Of a stretch of 64,000 nucleotides of DNA, positions 27,730 to 36,336 are shown one piece after another. The notes below the pieces were generated by a model. That model made no database searches and had not been told where the DNA came from. It was given only the letters and a program-made list of their open reading frames with translations. Position 1 is the stretch's first letter. Every line of letters starts with the position of its first letter. This stretch comes from JAAFIP01 sp963775085 (GTDB lineage: Bacteria > Pseudomonadota > Gammaproteobacteria > Burkholderiales > Burkholderiaceae_C): NCBI GenBank assembly GCA_963775085.1, contig CAVZHO010000003.1:62001-126000 (forward strand), written 5' to 3'. The translations under genes were made by a program, and so were the position numbers.

Positions 27730-28410
27730 ATGGCAAATATTTTGGTCGTAGATGATGAGCTGGGTATTCGAGACCTGCTACAAGAGATTCTCAATGACGA
27801 AGGGCACAACGTAGAGGCTGCCGAGAATGCTGGCCAAGCCCGACAAGCCCGGCTGCGCAGTGCCCCCGATTTGGTATTGCTGGATATCTGGATGCCCGAC
27901 ACGGATGGTGTGAGCCTGCTCAAAGAGTGGTCGACCACTGGCCTGCTCACCATGCCCGTCATCATGATGAGTGGCCACGCTACCATCGATACGGCGGTGG
28001 AGGCTACCAAAATTGGAGCATATTCATTTCTGGAAAAGCCGATCACACTGCAAAAACTCCTTAAAGCCGTGAACGACGGGTTGGCCAAAGCGGGACGTGT
28101 AAAGGCCGTCGTGCCACCCGTCAGTGCGCCCAGGCAAGCCGATTTGACCGTGGAATCGGCCATGATGGGTGGCCAGTCTTTACCAGAGGCGATGGATATT
28201 GGCCCAATGGCCAATCAAAGCTTTCTACTTGACAAGCCGCTACGCGAGGCCCGTGATGAGTTTGAAAAATCGTATTTTGAATTTCATCTGTCCAAAGAAG
28301 GCGGCTCAATGACCCGTGTCGCTGAAAAAACCGGGTTGGAGCGTACGCACCTATACCGCAAACTCAAACAGTTGGGCGTAGACTTGAGTCGCAGTAAGCG
28401 TAGCGCATGA
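27730..28410 (+). CDS. ntrX: NtrX-like response regulator lacking the AAA+ domain
   Basis: 226 aa. Receiver domain with the acidic pair DDE near residue 8, phospho-acceptor Asp52 (LLDIWMPD), Thr/Ser and Lys (EKP) positions intact. After a linker of about 60 residues comes a Fis-type helix-turn-helix (MTRVAEKTGLERTHLYRKLKQLG). The roughly 230-residue sigma-54-interacting AAA+ domain of classical NtrX is absent, so it probably regulates without sigma-54 activation. Paired with the upstream kinase. Downstream comes tRNA-Phe. Confidence 0.88.
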   Translation: MANILVVDDELGIRDLLQEILNDEGHNVEAAENAGQARQARLRSAPDLVLLDIWMPDTDGVSLLKEWSTTGLLTMPVIMMSGHATIDTAVEATKIGAYSFLEKPITLQKLLKAVNDGLAKAGRVKAVVPPVSAPRQADLTVESAMMGGQSLPEAMDIGPMANQSFLLDKPLREARDEFEKSYFEFHLSKEGGSMTRVAEKTGLERTHLYRKLKQLGVDLSRSKRSA

Positions 28411-28431
28411 TGATGGTGATGCTGCATCAGC

Positions 28432-28437
28432 TATAAT
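28432..28437 (+). promoter_or_regulatory. -10 box of the tRNA-Phe promoter
   Basis: TATAAT followed by CAAGGGCT, nearly the same downstream context as the rrn promoters at 51686 and 52061 (TATAATCAAAGGCT). The shared discriminator suggests common growth-rate control of stable RNA genes. No strong -35 is visible. Confidence 0.55.
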
Positions 28438-28465
28438 CAAGGGCTTTCCAAAACTGGAAAAAGCA

Positions 28466-28541
28466 GGCCCGGTAGCTCAGTCGGTAGAGCAGAGGATTGA
28501 AAATCCTTGTGTCGGTGGTTCGATTCCGCCCCAGGCCACCA
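28466..28541 (+). tRNA. tRNA-Phe (GAA)
   Basis: 76-nt tRNA. Anticodon loop TTGAAAA with GAA, T-arm GGTTCGATTCC, encoded CCA. The acceptor stem GGCCCGG / CCAGGCC has a C5-A68 mismatch, unusual for a housekeeping tRNA; the top of the anticodon stem is a G-U pair. Confidence 0.95.
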
Positions 28542-28564
28542 ATTCACCCCTATGGGATAGAGAC

Positions 28565-28595
28565 AGCCCGCTACGTTATACGTAGCGGGCTTTTT
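28565..28595 (+). terminator. Rho-independent terminator after tRNA-Phe
   Basis: AGCCCGCTACG / CGTAGCGGGCT is a perfect 11-bp stem with a 4- to 5-nt loop and then five T. Confidence 0.93.
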
Positions 28596-28640
28596 CACTC
28601 TGAAAATAGGCCAGTGCCAGAGCGGAGAAAGACCTACTTT

Positions 28641-29057
28641 ATGACAGCTCCGCACAATCACATGCGTCGGGTATTGCGCGCTCTGGCCGACAGCACCGCC
28701 GCGCCACGCCATTGGAAGACGGTCCTGATGTTGCTTATCCTCGCCGTGAGCTACCTTGCGTTGACACCGAAACCACCGGAGATGATGGATACTGGCTGGG
28801 ACAAACTCAATCATGCACTGGCATTTGCGGTCTTGGCGTTTTCCGCGAACCTGAGCTACCCAGCTGCCCCCAATAGGTGGATCTACGTCCTTTTGGCGCT
28901 GTTCGTCTATGGCGGTCTAATTGAAATCTTGCAGACGTTTGTACCCGGTCGTGCGGGAGAGTGGGGTGACCTGGTGGCTGATACCGTGGGCATTGCCTGC
29001 GGCGCCATCACCGCCACCACTATGCGAAGAGTAGCCTCTGTGCGGCCATCACGCTGA
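28641..29057 (+). CDS. VanZ-like family membrane protein
   Basis: 138 aa from the ATG at 28641; the longer open frame runs back into tRNA-Phe and is not coding. Four hydrophobic segments are visible (about residues 29-44, 63-77, 85-103 and 116-130). The VanZ/phosphotransbutyrylase-like signature appears as DKLNHALAFAVLAF and GGLIEILQTFVPGRAGEWGDLVADTVG. VanZ-like proteins are small integral membrane proteins; only the founding member is linked to teicoplanin resistance, so no function is assigned. Confidence 0.85.
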   Translation: MTAPHNHMRRVLRALADSTAAPRHWKTVLMLLILAVSYLALTPKPPEMMDTGWDKLNHALAFAVLAFSANLSYPAAPNRWIYVLLALFVYGGLIEILQTFVPGRAGEWGDLVADTVGIACGAITATTMRRVASVRPSR

Positions 29058-29126
29058 GATTGCCGTCACGGTAATGCCGCTCCACGCTATGGCCAATAAC
29101 AGGGCGGTTACTGCGGCGGGCTGGCA

Positions 29127-29798
29127 TTAAAACTTATAGCCCAGCTGCAAGGTGTAGCCATTGGGGTTCAGCGTGACATCAATGGTCTGGCCGGTGCTTA
29201 GCGTGCCACGGGTTTTGAGGAAAGTTTTGGTGTAGCTCGCGTCAAGGTACCATTTTTCATTGATGGTAAAGGTTGCGCCCAACTCAATGGTGGGGGCCAG
29301 CTTGGACGCAAACGATGCCGTGGTCGCTACGCCGCTGCCGGGTGCGGTGATGGCGGTCAGTACACTGGTGCCCTTTTCCTTGTAAAACTTCACGTAGGAC
29401 AATCCACCGCCGACGTAAGGCCGGAGCGCGGCATTGGCATCCATAAAGCGGTACTGACCTATGAGGGTGATGGGCAATGCTTTGGTATCGACTATCTTGC
29501 CCACGCCAGCAATCGCCCCCGCACCTGTCACCTCATGTTTGAAGCCGAAGCCCAAAGGAATGTGGATGGCAATCTGGTCTGTCAGCATGTAGTTGACGGC
29601 ACCCGTCAACTGGGTATTGCTATTGACATCGACCTGCGTGCTGGGCAGGCTGGGCGCAGTGAGATTACCGCTGGACACGGAAGGCGCAATGTGGGTGACG
29701 CCAACGGAGGCGGAGAAAGAGCCGGCTTTTTGTGCAAAGGCTGAGCCGCACAGGGCCAGAGCCGCCATTGCGGTGAGTGTAGTGAATGTTATTTTCAT
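29127..29798 (-). CDS. OmpW-family outer membrane beta-barrel protein
   Basis: 223 aa from MKITFTTLTAMAALALCGSAFA, a clear Sec signal; 45 extra upstream codons are open but not likely translated. The mature protein is an OmpW-like barrel (VGVTHIAPSVSSG near the start; LPITLIGQYRF and LRPYVGGGLSYVKFY in the middle) and ends in the aromatic LQLGYKF typical of porins inserted by the Bam machinery. OmpW proteins form small hydrophobic channels. It lies 26 bp downstream of the SGNH lipoprotein gene on the same strand, so the two are likely co-transcribed. Confidence 0.85.
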   Translation of the reverse strand: MKITFTTLTAMAALALCGSAFAQKAGSFSASVGVTHIAPSVSSGNLTAPSLPSTQVDVNSNTQLTGAVNYMLTDQIAIHIPLGFGFKHEVTGAGAIAGVGKIVDTKALPITLIGQYRFMDANAALRPYVGGGLSYVKFYKEKGTSVLTAITAPGSGVATTASFASKLAPTIELGATFTINEKWYLDASYTKTFLKTRGTLSTGQTIDVTLNPNGYTLQLGYKF

Positions 29799-29824
29799 AA
29801 GTGGTTCCAATGTTGGGTGGTCAA

Positions 29825-31000
29825 TTACAGCCAGCCTTTGGTGGCTAGATTTTTGGTGACTAACTGGGCAAGCAACTGGTAGCCGTACATCGTGGGATGA
29901 AAACCATCCGAGAATGCATAGGTCTTCCACCAATTTGCCCCACCCGTAGCGCCAGCAGGAGGCGTTTGAGCTGAGAGGGCTGTGGAAGTGCAGGTGGGTG
30001 GGTCATAGGCAGGTAACCCGCTGCTGTCCACCCCTGTGATAGGGCAGGCAGGGGTAGTGACATTGGTCAAGCCATACTGACTCGGATTGGCAACCTGGTC
30101 ATTGAAATTGCTGTAAAAATCCACCACCAGGACATTCGCATTGCCTGCAAACTTAGTCGCCAGTCGGTTGTTAAAGGCCACGATCCAGCCTTTGATCACT
30201 GCTTCGACCCCCGCGCGCGCGGTGGCTCCAGCGCTTCCGCCCCCATTGGCCTGAGCGACCGATGCCAGTACCGTTTGAAAGCGCGGTGTATTGGTAATGC
30301 CAGGCATGTTGAGTACCACCACTTTCTTGGCCCCTTTGTCCAATGCATCGGCTTTCACCGCATCGTACATTTTGTCGGCGAGAGCTGTCATGTACAGCCC
30401 ACCCACATTGGCAAAACCGGCGGATCCGGTGCCCAATTGTGCGCCAACGACAGCAGGGGCCAAAAGGGTGCCCAGCAGACCACTATAAGCAGCAATGCCA
30501 GCAGGCGTGCCTGTTGCGGTGCCCAGGTAGGCCCCCACCAAGTCGGCCGCATCATTGCCACCACCGTCTACCAGCAACAAATCGCCAGCGGCATAGGCCT
30601 TTTCGCTGGACAAGTCTTTCAACTGCTGTGGAATAGAAAAACCAGAAGTGGGAGCGGTCGGGATGTTGATGCGACCCCCACCCACGGCATAACTGGTGCA
30701 GGTAGCCGCAGCAGGGTTCAGCGCAACCGTAGACTGGCTGGTTGCGCCATAGCGTGGGCACAGAGCGGGTGCGCCATACAAAGCCGTCACGCGTTCTGTC
30801 CAAATTTGCATCGGCTCGGTAGCGCTGCCCTGCATGGCAAACTTGATTCCGAAAACGCCGCTGTCAGACAGGCTGTCGCCCACCACTTTAATGGCGGTGA
30901 TGCCTGAGCCACTGCTTGTTGCCGTGCCACCCCCCCCGCCGCAACCCGCCAAAACTAAAGCCGCACCCAGCGCGCTGAGTGCATATTTCCAAGCTTTCAT
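29825..31000 (-). CDS. SGNH/GDSL-hydrolase-type lipoprotein
   Basis: 391 aa starting MKAWKYALSALGAALVLAGC, a lipoprotein signal with the lipobox LAGC and a following Gly-run. The mature part has the GDSL-like block I (VVGDSLSDSG, nucleophilic Ser), block III (DGGGNDAADL) and block V (DGFHPTMYGYQ) of SGNH hydrolases, giving the Ser-Asp-His triad. The gene probably encodes a surface or periplasmic esterase; the substrate is unknown. It is followed at once by the ompW-like gene. An upstream in-frame start would add 11 residues. Confidence 0.85.
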   Translation of the reverse strand: MKAWKYALSALGAALVLAGCGGGGGTATSSGSGITAIKVVGDSLSDSGVFGIKFAMQGSATEPMQIWTERVTALYGAPALCPRYGATSQSTVALNPAAATCTSYAVGGGRINIPTAPTSGFSIPQQLKDLSSEKAYAAGDLLLVDGGGNDAADLVGAYLGTATGTPAGIAAYSGLLGTLLAPAVVGAQLGTGSAGFANVGGLYMTALADKMYDAVKADALDKGAKKVVVLNMPGITNTPRFQTVLASVAQANGGGSAGATARAGVEAVIKGWIVAFNNRLATKFAGNANVLVVDFYSNFNDQVANPSQYGLTNVTTPACPITGVDSSGLPAYDPPTCTSTALSAQTPPAGATGGANWWKTYAFSDGFHPTMYGYQLLAQLVTKNLATKGWL

Positions 31001-31216
31001 AACCATAACTCCAAAAAAAGTTAAACATAACAATCAACGCCCACGACAACCTTAAAAATAGAATGCTCGTGCTATTTACGTAAGCTAATGTTAATCAAGA
31101 TTTGGCATCTCTTTCAAGGGGTAACTACTGAGCTTGCCTAGACAGCGGCTCTAGGAGCAGCGGTGCAATACTGGCACAGAATGAGGTGCGTGGGCTGGAA
31201 ATGCATCAGCCCTGGC

Positions 31217-31480
31217 CTAAGCCTTCGGGTGGTAGCGCAGTTTCATCACGAGAATGGCGCTGGCCAACGCCAAGGTAATGCTGTTGGCCAGCACAATGGG
31301 CCATGCGCTGAGCGAAAGGCCGTACACCAGCCACAGTGCAACGCCAACGGTAAACAGGCTGTACATGCCCAGTGAAATGCCGCGCACATCTTTGGACTGA
31401 AAGGTTTTCCAGGCCTGGGGTACAAAGCTGGCGGTGGTAAGGCAGGCGGCGAGGTAGCCAATCAATTCGGTCAGGGGCAT
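31217..31480 (-). CDS. SemiSWEET-type sugar transporter (PQ-loop)
   Basis: 87 aa with three transmembrane helices (about residues 5-22, 38-57 and 63-82), the single triple-helix bundle of bacterial SemiSWEETs, which act as dimers for facilitated sugar flux. The PQ motif is in helix 1 (TTASFVPQAWKTF) and is followed by KDVRGISLGMYSLF, the usual family pattern. It stands alone between the SGNH lipoprotein and dacB. Confidence 0.85.
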   Translation of the reverse strand: MPLTELIGYLAACLTTASFVPQAWKTFQSKDVRGISLGMYSLFTVGVALWLVYGLSLSAWPIVLANSITLALASAILVMKLRYHPKA

Positions 31481-31521
31481 GGTGTCTCAGCGGATACGCG
31501 GGTGGTGTGATAGTCGGTAGA

Positions 31522-31580
31522 TTGCTATAATTAGTATAGCTACATATGACCTAACGACATGGACTACGGGCTGTTTTGAT
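31522..31580 (+). repeat. Dispersed palindromic repeat, copy D
   Basis: ATTGCTATAATTAGTATAGCT, a nine-base diverged stretch (tatgacctaacgacat region) and GGACTACGGGCTGTTTTGAT. It lies between SemiSWEET and dacB. The right half matches copy A exactly at GGACTACGGGC. Confidence 0.65.
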
Positions 31581-31602
31581 GGGTAAAGTAGGTTCAAGGC
31601 AC

Positions 31603-33267
31603 TCATTTTTCATCTTTGATCGTCCACTCCACCAGTTTGTCCAGCGCATCGCGTGCAGACGGGGCGTGGGGGTGGTTGATGATGGCGACAATACTGTAGC
31701 GCTGGCCGCTGCGGCCGGTGGCGTAGCCGGCCACGGCGGCGACACCATTCAAGGTGCCAGTTTTGAGCTGGGCATTGCCCAGCGCCTCGGAGCTGGGGTT
31801 GCGGCTGCGCATGCCTATGACGGTGCCGTCCACCCCGGCAATGCTCAGAGAGTTGGCAAACACGTCGGCATGGGGGCTGGCCGCCGCGTGCTGTAGTAGG
31901 CCAGTGAGCGCCTGGGCGCTGGAGCGCTCGCGGCGCGACAGGCCCGAGCCGTTTTCGATGGTCGGGGCGCTAAAGCTGGGCAGGGTCTTTTTCCACCAGG
32001 CGGCGAGCTGGCGTTTGGAGGCCTCAAAGCTGGCGCGTTTGCCCTGCGCGGAGAGGGTTAAAAACACCTGCTGTGCCATGACGTTGTTGGAAAACTTGTT
32101 CACATCGGCAATGATGCTCGAGAGCGGCAAGGACGGCGCGGTGAGTAGTGCGCGGGCTCCCTTGGGGGTGGCTTCTTCGCGGACCTTGCCGGTCAGGGTG
32201 CCGCCCGAGGCCAGCCACATGGCGTGGATCACGCGGGCCGCGTAGTCGCGCGGTGCGCTATAGGCCACCGACCACATTTTCTCACCGCAACTGGCCGGGT
32301 AGCGGCCTGCAAAACTGATCTTGGTAGGGGTAAGAAAGTCGGCCTTAAGGTGGCTATGCCAGTGGCCGCAGCCGCCGCCCGAGAGCGGCAGCTCGGTGGG
32401 GATGGCGACATCGGCAATCGGCGGCTCGGACTTGATCAGCACGCGCTGGCCCGCCTCGTCGGGCGTGAAAGTGAAGATAAGGGACTTGAAGTTAACCAGC
32501 AGGCCGTCTGGCACGGCGTTGTAGGGGCGCAGAGGCTCGTCGTCAAAGTCGGCGGGGTTCTTGTCGGGCACCTGAAAGATGCTGCGATCCAGAATAATGT
32601 CGCCGCGCACCTCGCGCACGCCCTTGGCCTGCACCTGGGCAAACAGCTCTTGGATGCGCTCGAGCACCAGTTTGGGGTCGCCACTGCCGCGAATGATCAG
32701 GTTGCCTTGCAGCACGCCGCCGGGGGCCAGGGTGCCGTCAGTATAGATACGGTTCTTCCAGGTGTAGTTGGCCCCCAGTGTGCTCAGGGCGGCGTAGGTG
32801 GTGATCAGCTTCATGACCGAGGCGGGGTTGACGCTGGCGTCCGCCCGGTGTGCCAGGCGGTGCGGTGACGCAGCAGGGATGGCGTGATGGAGGGGCCAGG
32901 TGCTGCTGGAAATCGCTGTCGTGCCAGTGAGGCTGTGACTGGTGCTCGCCACATCGGCCCCTCTGGCGGGGCTGGGAGTGCTGTGGGGGGCCAAGCTATC
33001 GGTGCCGCCCAGGGGCACGCTGTGGGTTTGGCTAGGCACGCTGTTGCCATGGGTGGCTACCTGGCCGCTACCAGGAAGAGCGGTAATCAGTACGCTCACG
33101 GCCTCTTTGGGGACACCGGCCTGTGCCAGCGCAGCCAGCACGTCGCTGGGCAGTGCCTGTGCGGGTGTGCTAGCCAGGATGCACAGACCAACCAGCCCGG
33201 CAGCCTGGGCCAGCCCTGACAGGGTATGCCCAAGGCGTTGCACGCCGTACGGAAGAAGCGGATTCAT
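31603..33267 (-). CDS. dacB: D-alanyl-D-alanine carboxypeptidase/endopeptidase (PBP4 type)
   Basis: 554 aa from MNPLLPYGVQ at 33267 (the open frame extends 14 codons upstream). Signal peptide, then the PBP4 serine-peptidase motifs: SVMK (Ser150, Lys153), SNN (FSNNVMAQ) and KTG (LKTGTLNG). It trims or cleaves peptidoglycan cross-links in the periplasm. A Ser/Thr/Pro/His-rich low-complexity stretch at about residues 72-135 lies between the N-terminal helix and the SxxK motif, where family members normally have little; it may be a flexible linker. Confidence 0.92.
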   Translation of the reverse strand: MNPLLPYGVQRLGHTLSGLAQAAGLVGLCILASTPAQALPSDVLAALAQAGVPKEAVSVLITALPGSGQVATHGNSVPSQTHSVPLGGTDSLAPHSTPSPARGADVASTSHSLTGTTAISSSTWPLHHAIPAASPHRLAHRADASVNPASVMKLITTYAALSTLGANYTWKNRIYTDGTLAPGGVLQGNLIIRGSGDPKLVLERIQELFAQVQAKGVREVRGDIILDRSIFQVPDKNPADFDDEPLRPYNAVPDGLLVNFKSLIFTFTPDEAGQRVLIKSEPPIADVAIPTELPLSGGGCGHWHSHLKADFLTPTKISFAGRYPASCGEKMWSVAYSAPRDYAARVIHAMWLASGGTLTGKVREEATPKGARALLTAPSLPLSSIIADVNKFSNNVMAQQVFLTLSAQGKRASFEASKRQLAAWWKKTLPSFSAPTIENGSGLSRRERSSAQALTGLLQHAAASPHADVFANSLSIAGVDGTVIGMRSRNPSSEALGNAQLKTGTLNGVAAVAGYATGRSGQRYSIVAIINHPHAPSARDALDKLVEWTIKDEK

Positions 33268-33473
33268 AGCGTGATTATCGTTGCACGTATTTTGGTAGCC
33301 AGTAAGCAATAGAGAATCACCATAGAACTGAAGTAAAAAGACCTAAAAAGCGATAAAAATGTGAAAAAAGGCACAAATTTTGGCCAAAATCAAATTTCCA
33401 CTACTCCCGTTATTCGGGTTAGTACGGGTGCATAATCCGCTTCCCGGCCCTGCGCTTGTGTATACGTACTTCC

Positions 33474-33956
33474 ATGAACCGTTTAGCTGCGATATTGCCC
33501 GCCACACAAGTGGTTGTGGGTCTTGATGCCACCAGTAAAAAGCGCGCCTTTGAAGAGGCGGGGCTTTTGTTTGAAAATTTGCATGGCCTCTCGCGTGCAT
33601 TGGTGACCGACAGTTTGTTTGCCCGTGAGCGTTTGGGCTCGACCGGGCTAGGCCACGGCGTCGCCATACCGCATGGCCGCATCAAAGGCCTGAAGGCACC
33701 GATGGCTGCTGTCATGCGCCTGTCCCAGCCGATTGGCTTTGATGCACCGGATGAGCAGGCCGTGGGCATTTTGATCTTTCTGCTCGTGCCCGAAGCGGCC
33801 ACGCAAAAGCATTTGGAAATCTTGTCTGAAATCGCCGAGATGCTGGGCGACGCGGTACTGCGCGAGAAAATCAAAGCCGCCGACAAAGTGGACGTACTGC
33901 ATGGCCTGATTGCGCATTGGCAGTCCGCTCTCTCCAGCCTGCCCGCTGCAGCCTGA
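33474..33956 (+). CDS. ptsN: PTS IIA-like nitrogen regulatory protein PtsN
   Basis: 160 aa from the ATG at 33474 (MNRLAAILP); a GTG 18 bp upstream is less likely. EIIA-fructose/mannitol-type fold with the phospho-accepting His67 in GHGVAIPHGRIKG. In the nitrogen PTS, EIINtr takes phosphate from NPr and regulates potassium and phosphate uptake and carbon storage in relatives. hprK follows 120 bp downstream, with a GC palindrome (gcgcgccggcgcgc) between. The usual upstream rpoN and hpf are absent. Confidence 0.93.
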   Translation: MNRLAAILPATQVVVGLDATSKKRAFEEAGLLFENLHGLSRALVTDSLFARERLGSTGLGHGVAIPHGRIKGLKAPMAAVMRLSQPIGFDAPDEQAVGILIFLLVPEAATQKHLEILSEIAEMLGDAVLREKIKAADKVDVLHGLIAHWQSALSSLPAAA

Positions 33957-34076
33957 CGGGCTGCTTGCGCGCCGGCGCGCGCATTGCACCGGTCGCCGTT
34001 GACTCCGGCGTACAGGCCACCGCCCTGGCACCATCTGCCTTAAGATGCGGGTCATTACAGCAGCCCCTTTAACTCC

Positions 34077-35036
34077 ATGAAACCTACCGTCGTCAGCGCC
34101 GATGCACTGTTTGAAGAACACCGCGCCCTCCTCAAATGGGACTGGGTGGCGGGTCTGGGCGCGTCCGAGCGTCGCTTTGATGAGGTGGCAGTGCGGGCTG
34201 CTCGCTCGGGTGCCGACCTGGTGGGCTACCTCAATTACATCCACCCCTACCGCATCCAGGTGATGGGTGCGCGCGAAGTCGCCTACTTTACCAACGCCAG
34301 CCCCGAAGACTGCGCGCGCCGCATCTCGCGCATCGTCACGCTGGAGCCGCCCGCACTGGTGGTGGCTGATGACCAGAGCCTGCCTGACAACCTGCTGGCG
34401 TTGTGCGAGCGCGCGCAGATCCCGGCATTTCACACCAAGGAGTCGGCCGCCTTTGTGATTGACGTACTGCGCGCCTACCTGTCGCGCCACTTTGCCGACC
34501 GCCACACCATGCACGGCGTGTTCATGGATATTTTGGGTCTGGGGGTGATGATTACTGGCGAATCAGGCCTGGGCAAAAGCGAGCTGGGGCTGGAGCTCGT
34601 CTCACGCGGTAACGGCCTGGTGGCCGATGACGCGGTGGACTTGTACCGCATCAACCAAACCAGTATCGAAGGCCGCTGCCCCGAGCTGCTGCAAAACTTG
34701 CTGGAGTTGCGCGGCATTGGGCTTTTGGACATTCGCGCGATCTTTGGCGAGACGGCGGTGCGCCGCAAAATGCGCCTGAAGCTCATCGTGCACCTGGTCC
34801 GCCGCCAAACCATGGAGCGCGACTACGACCGCATGCCCCATGAGCCGCTGCTGCAAGACGTGCTGGGCATCCCGATCCGCAAGGTCGTGATCCAGGTGGA
34901 AGCGGGCCGCAACCTGGCCGTGCTGGTCGAGGCGGCCGTACGCAACACCATCTTGCAGCTGCGCGGTATCAACACCTTCGACGAGTTTGTCGAGCGCCAA
35001 CGCAAGGCGATGGACAAGCCGGAGAACTTGCGGTAG
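34077..35036 (+). CDS. hprK: HPr kinase/phosphorylase
   Basis: 319 aa. Walker A GESGLGKS at residues 161-168, preceded by the conserved HGVFMDI histidine; C-terminal signature LEVRGIGLLDI-like LELRGIGLLDIR and IFGETAVRRKMRL. It phosphorylates or dephosphorylates a serine of HPr/NPr. In Betaproteobacteria it accompanies ptsN and links the PTS to carbon and nitrogen metabolism. The protein ends MDKPENLR, a heptapeptide that recurs at 36222 (see findings). Confidence 0.94.
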   Translation: MKPTVVSADALFEEHRALLKWDWVAGLGASERRFDEVAVRAARSGADLVGYLNYIHPYRIQVMGAREVAYFTNASPEDCARRISRIVTLEPPALVVADDQSLPDNLLALCERAQIPAFHTKESAAFVIDVLRAYLSRHFADRHTMHGVFMDILGLGVMITGESGLGKSELGLELVSRGNGLVADDAVDLYRINQTSIEGRCPELLQNLLELRGIGLLDIRAIFGETAVRRKMRLKLIVHLVRRQTMERDYDRMPHEPLLQDVLGIPIRKVVIQVEAGRNLAVLVEAAVRNTILQLRGINTFDEFVERQRKAMDKPENLR

Positions 35037-35214
35037 GTTGCGTCGTACGGGCGGCTACGCACTTTGCACGCACACACCTCGCGACTTCGCGGCCGTGCCT
35101 GTGCCAAGGGTATGCACCCCAAGACTGCGGCCTCCTTCGGAGAAGCATCCTGAGTATTTGTATGTTCCGGGGTACTGGGGTGAAGGGCACCTCAGCGTAC
35201 AACGCTATGAAAAA

Positions 35215-36219
35215 TCAACCCGGTTTGATATTGCCCCGCACCACCACATCCTTCCAGCGCCTCTGCTCCCGCGCAATAAAGGCCGCAAACTCGGCACTAG
35301 GCTCACCGCCAATCACCGCACTCTCACTGGCAAAGCGGTTGGCAATGCTGGGCGATTGCAAGGCTTTGAGGCACTCGCGCTGTAGGCGCAGCACGATGTC
35401 TTTGGGCGTTTGCGCGGGTGCCAGCATGCCGTACCACTGCACGGTTTCAAAATTTTTGTAGCCCATCTCGGCCACGGTGGGCACTTCGGGCAGGGCGGGC
35501 ACGCGCGCGGGCGTGCCGGTGGCGATGGCGCGCAGCGCGCCGCTGCGGATGTGCGGCAGCAGCGCCGGCGTGCCTGCCGAGAAGGCTTCTACCCGGCCTG
35601 CCAACAGGTCGTTCAGCGCGGGGCCGGTGCCACGGTAGGGGATGTGGGTGATGAACATGCCGGTGGCGAGTTTGAGACACTCCATGGCCAGGTGGCCCGC
35701 GCTGGCGTTGCCTGCGGACGCGTAGTTGAGCTGGCCGGGGCGGGACTTGGCGTAGGCCACGAAGGACTTGAAGTCTTTGGCGGGCACGTCTTTGTGCACC
35801 ACAAACAGACTGGGCACTTTGGCCAGCATGGTCACGGGTGCAAAGTCGCGGTTCACGTCGTAGCCGCTGTCGGGGTAGATCAGCGGGTTGACTGCCATCG
35901 AGCCCACATGGCCCAGGATGACGGTGTAGCCGTCGGGCGCGGCGCGGGCCACATCTTGCATGGCGGGCACACCGCCGCCACCGGCTTTGTTGTCGATGAC
36001 CACCGGCACACCGAGAATTTTGGCCAGCTCTTGGGCCACCGTGCGGGCCACAATGTCAGACGTGCCACCGGGCACAAAGGGCACGACAAAACGGATGGGT
36101 TTAGACGGCCACACCGTTTGTGCCAGAGACGGCCAAGCGCCTAGGGACATACCCGAGGTTGCCAGCCATTGCAGGGTTTGGCGGCGATTTGCAAGGGATG
36201 ATAGAGGACTGAGATTCAT
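35215..36219 (-). CDS. Bug-family (tripartite tricarboxylate transporter) substrate-binding protein
   Basis: 334 aa with an N-terminal signal (NRRQTLQWLATSGMSLGAWPSLA). Bug landmarks: KPIRFVVPFVPGGTSDIVARTVAQEL, VIDNKAGGGG, the GHLAMECLK segment and ITHIPYRGTGPALNDLLAG. It converges with hprK and diverges from the next Bug gene; the 117-bp gap between the two Bug starts must hold both promoters. No TctA/TctB partner is present. Confidence 0.9.
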   Translation of the reverse strand: MNLSPLSSLANRRQTLQWLATSGMSLGAWPSLAQTVWPSKPIRFVVPFVPGGTSDIVARTVAQELAKILGVPVVIDNKAGGGGVPAMQDVARAAPDGYTVILGHVGSMAVNPLIYPDSGYDVNRDFAPVTMLAKVPSLFVVHKDVPAKDFKSFVAYAKSRPGQLNYASAGNASAGHLAMECLKLATGMFITHIPYRGTGPALNDLLAGRVEAFSAGTPALLPHIRSGALRAIATGTPARVPALPEVPTVAEMGYKNFETVQWYGMLAPAQTPKDIVLRLQRECLKALQSPSIANRFASESAVIGGEPSAEFAAFIAREQRRWKDVVVRGNIKPG

Positions 36220-36336
36220 AATGGATAAGCCAGAAAATTTGAACCACTATAGCAAGCGCACAGCGGCTCGCAACGCGAACATTACCTATTGCCGCACCGT
36301 GTACGCCAGCACCATCGATCCCATTGGAGACAAACC

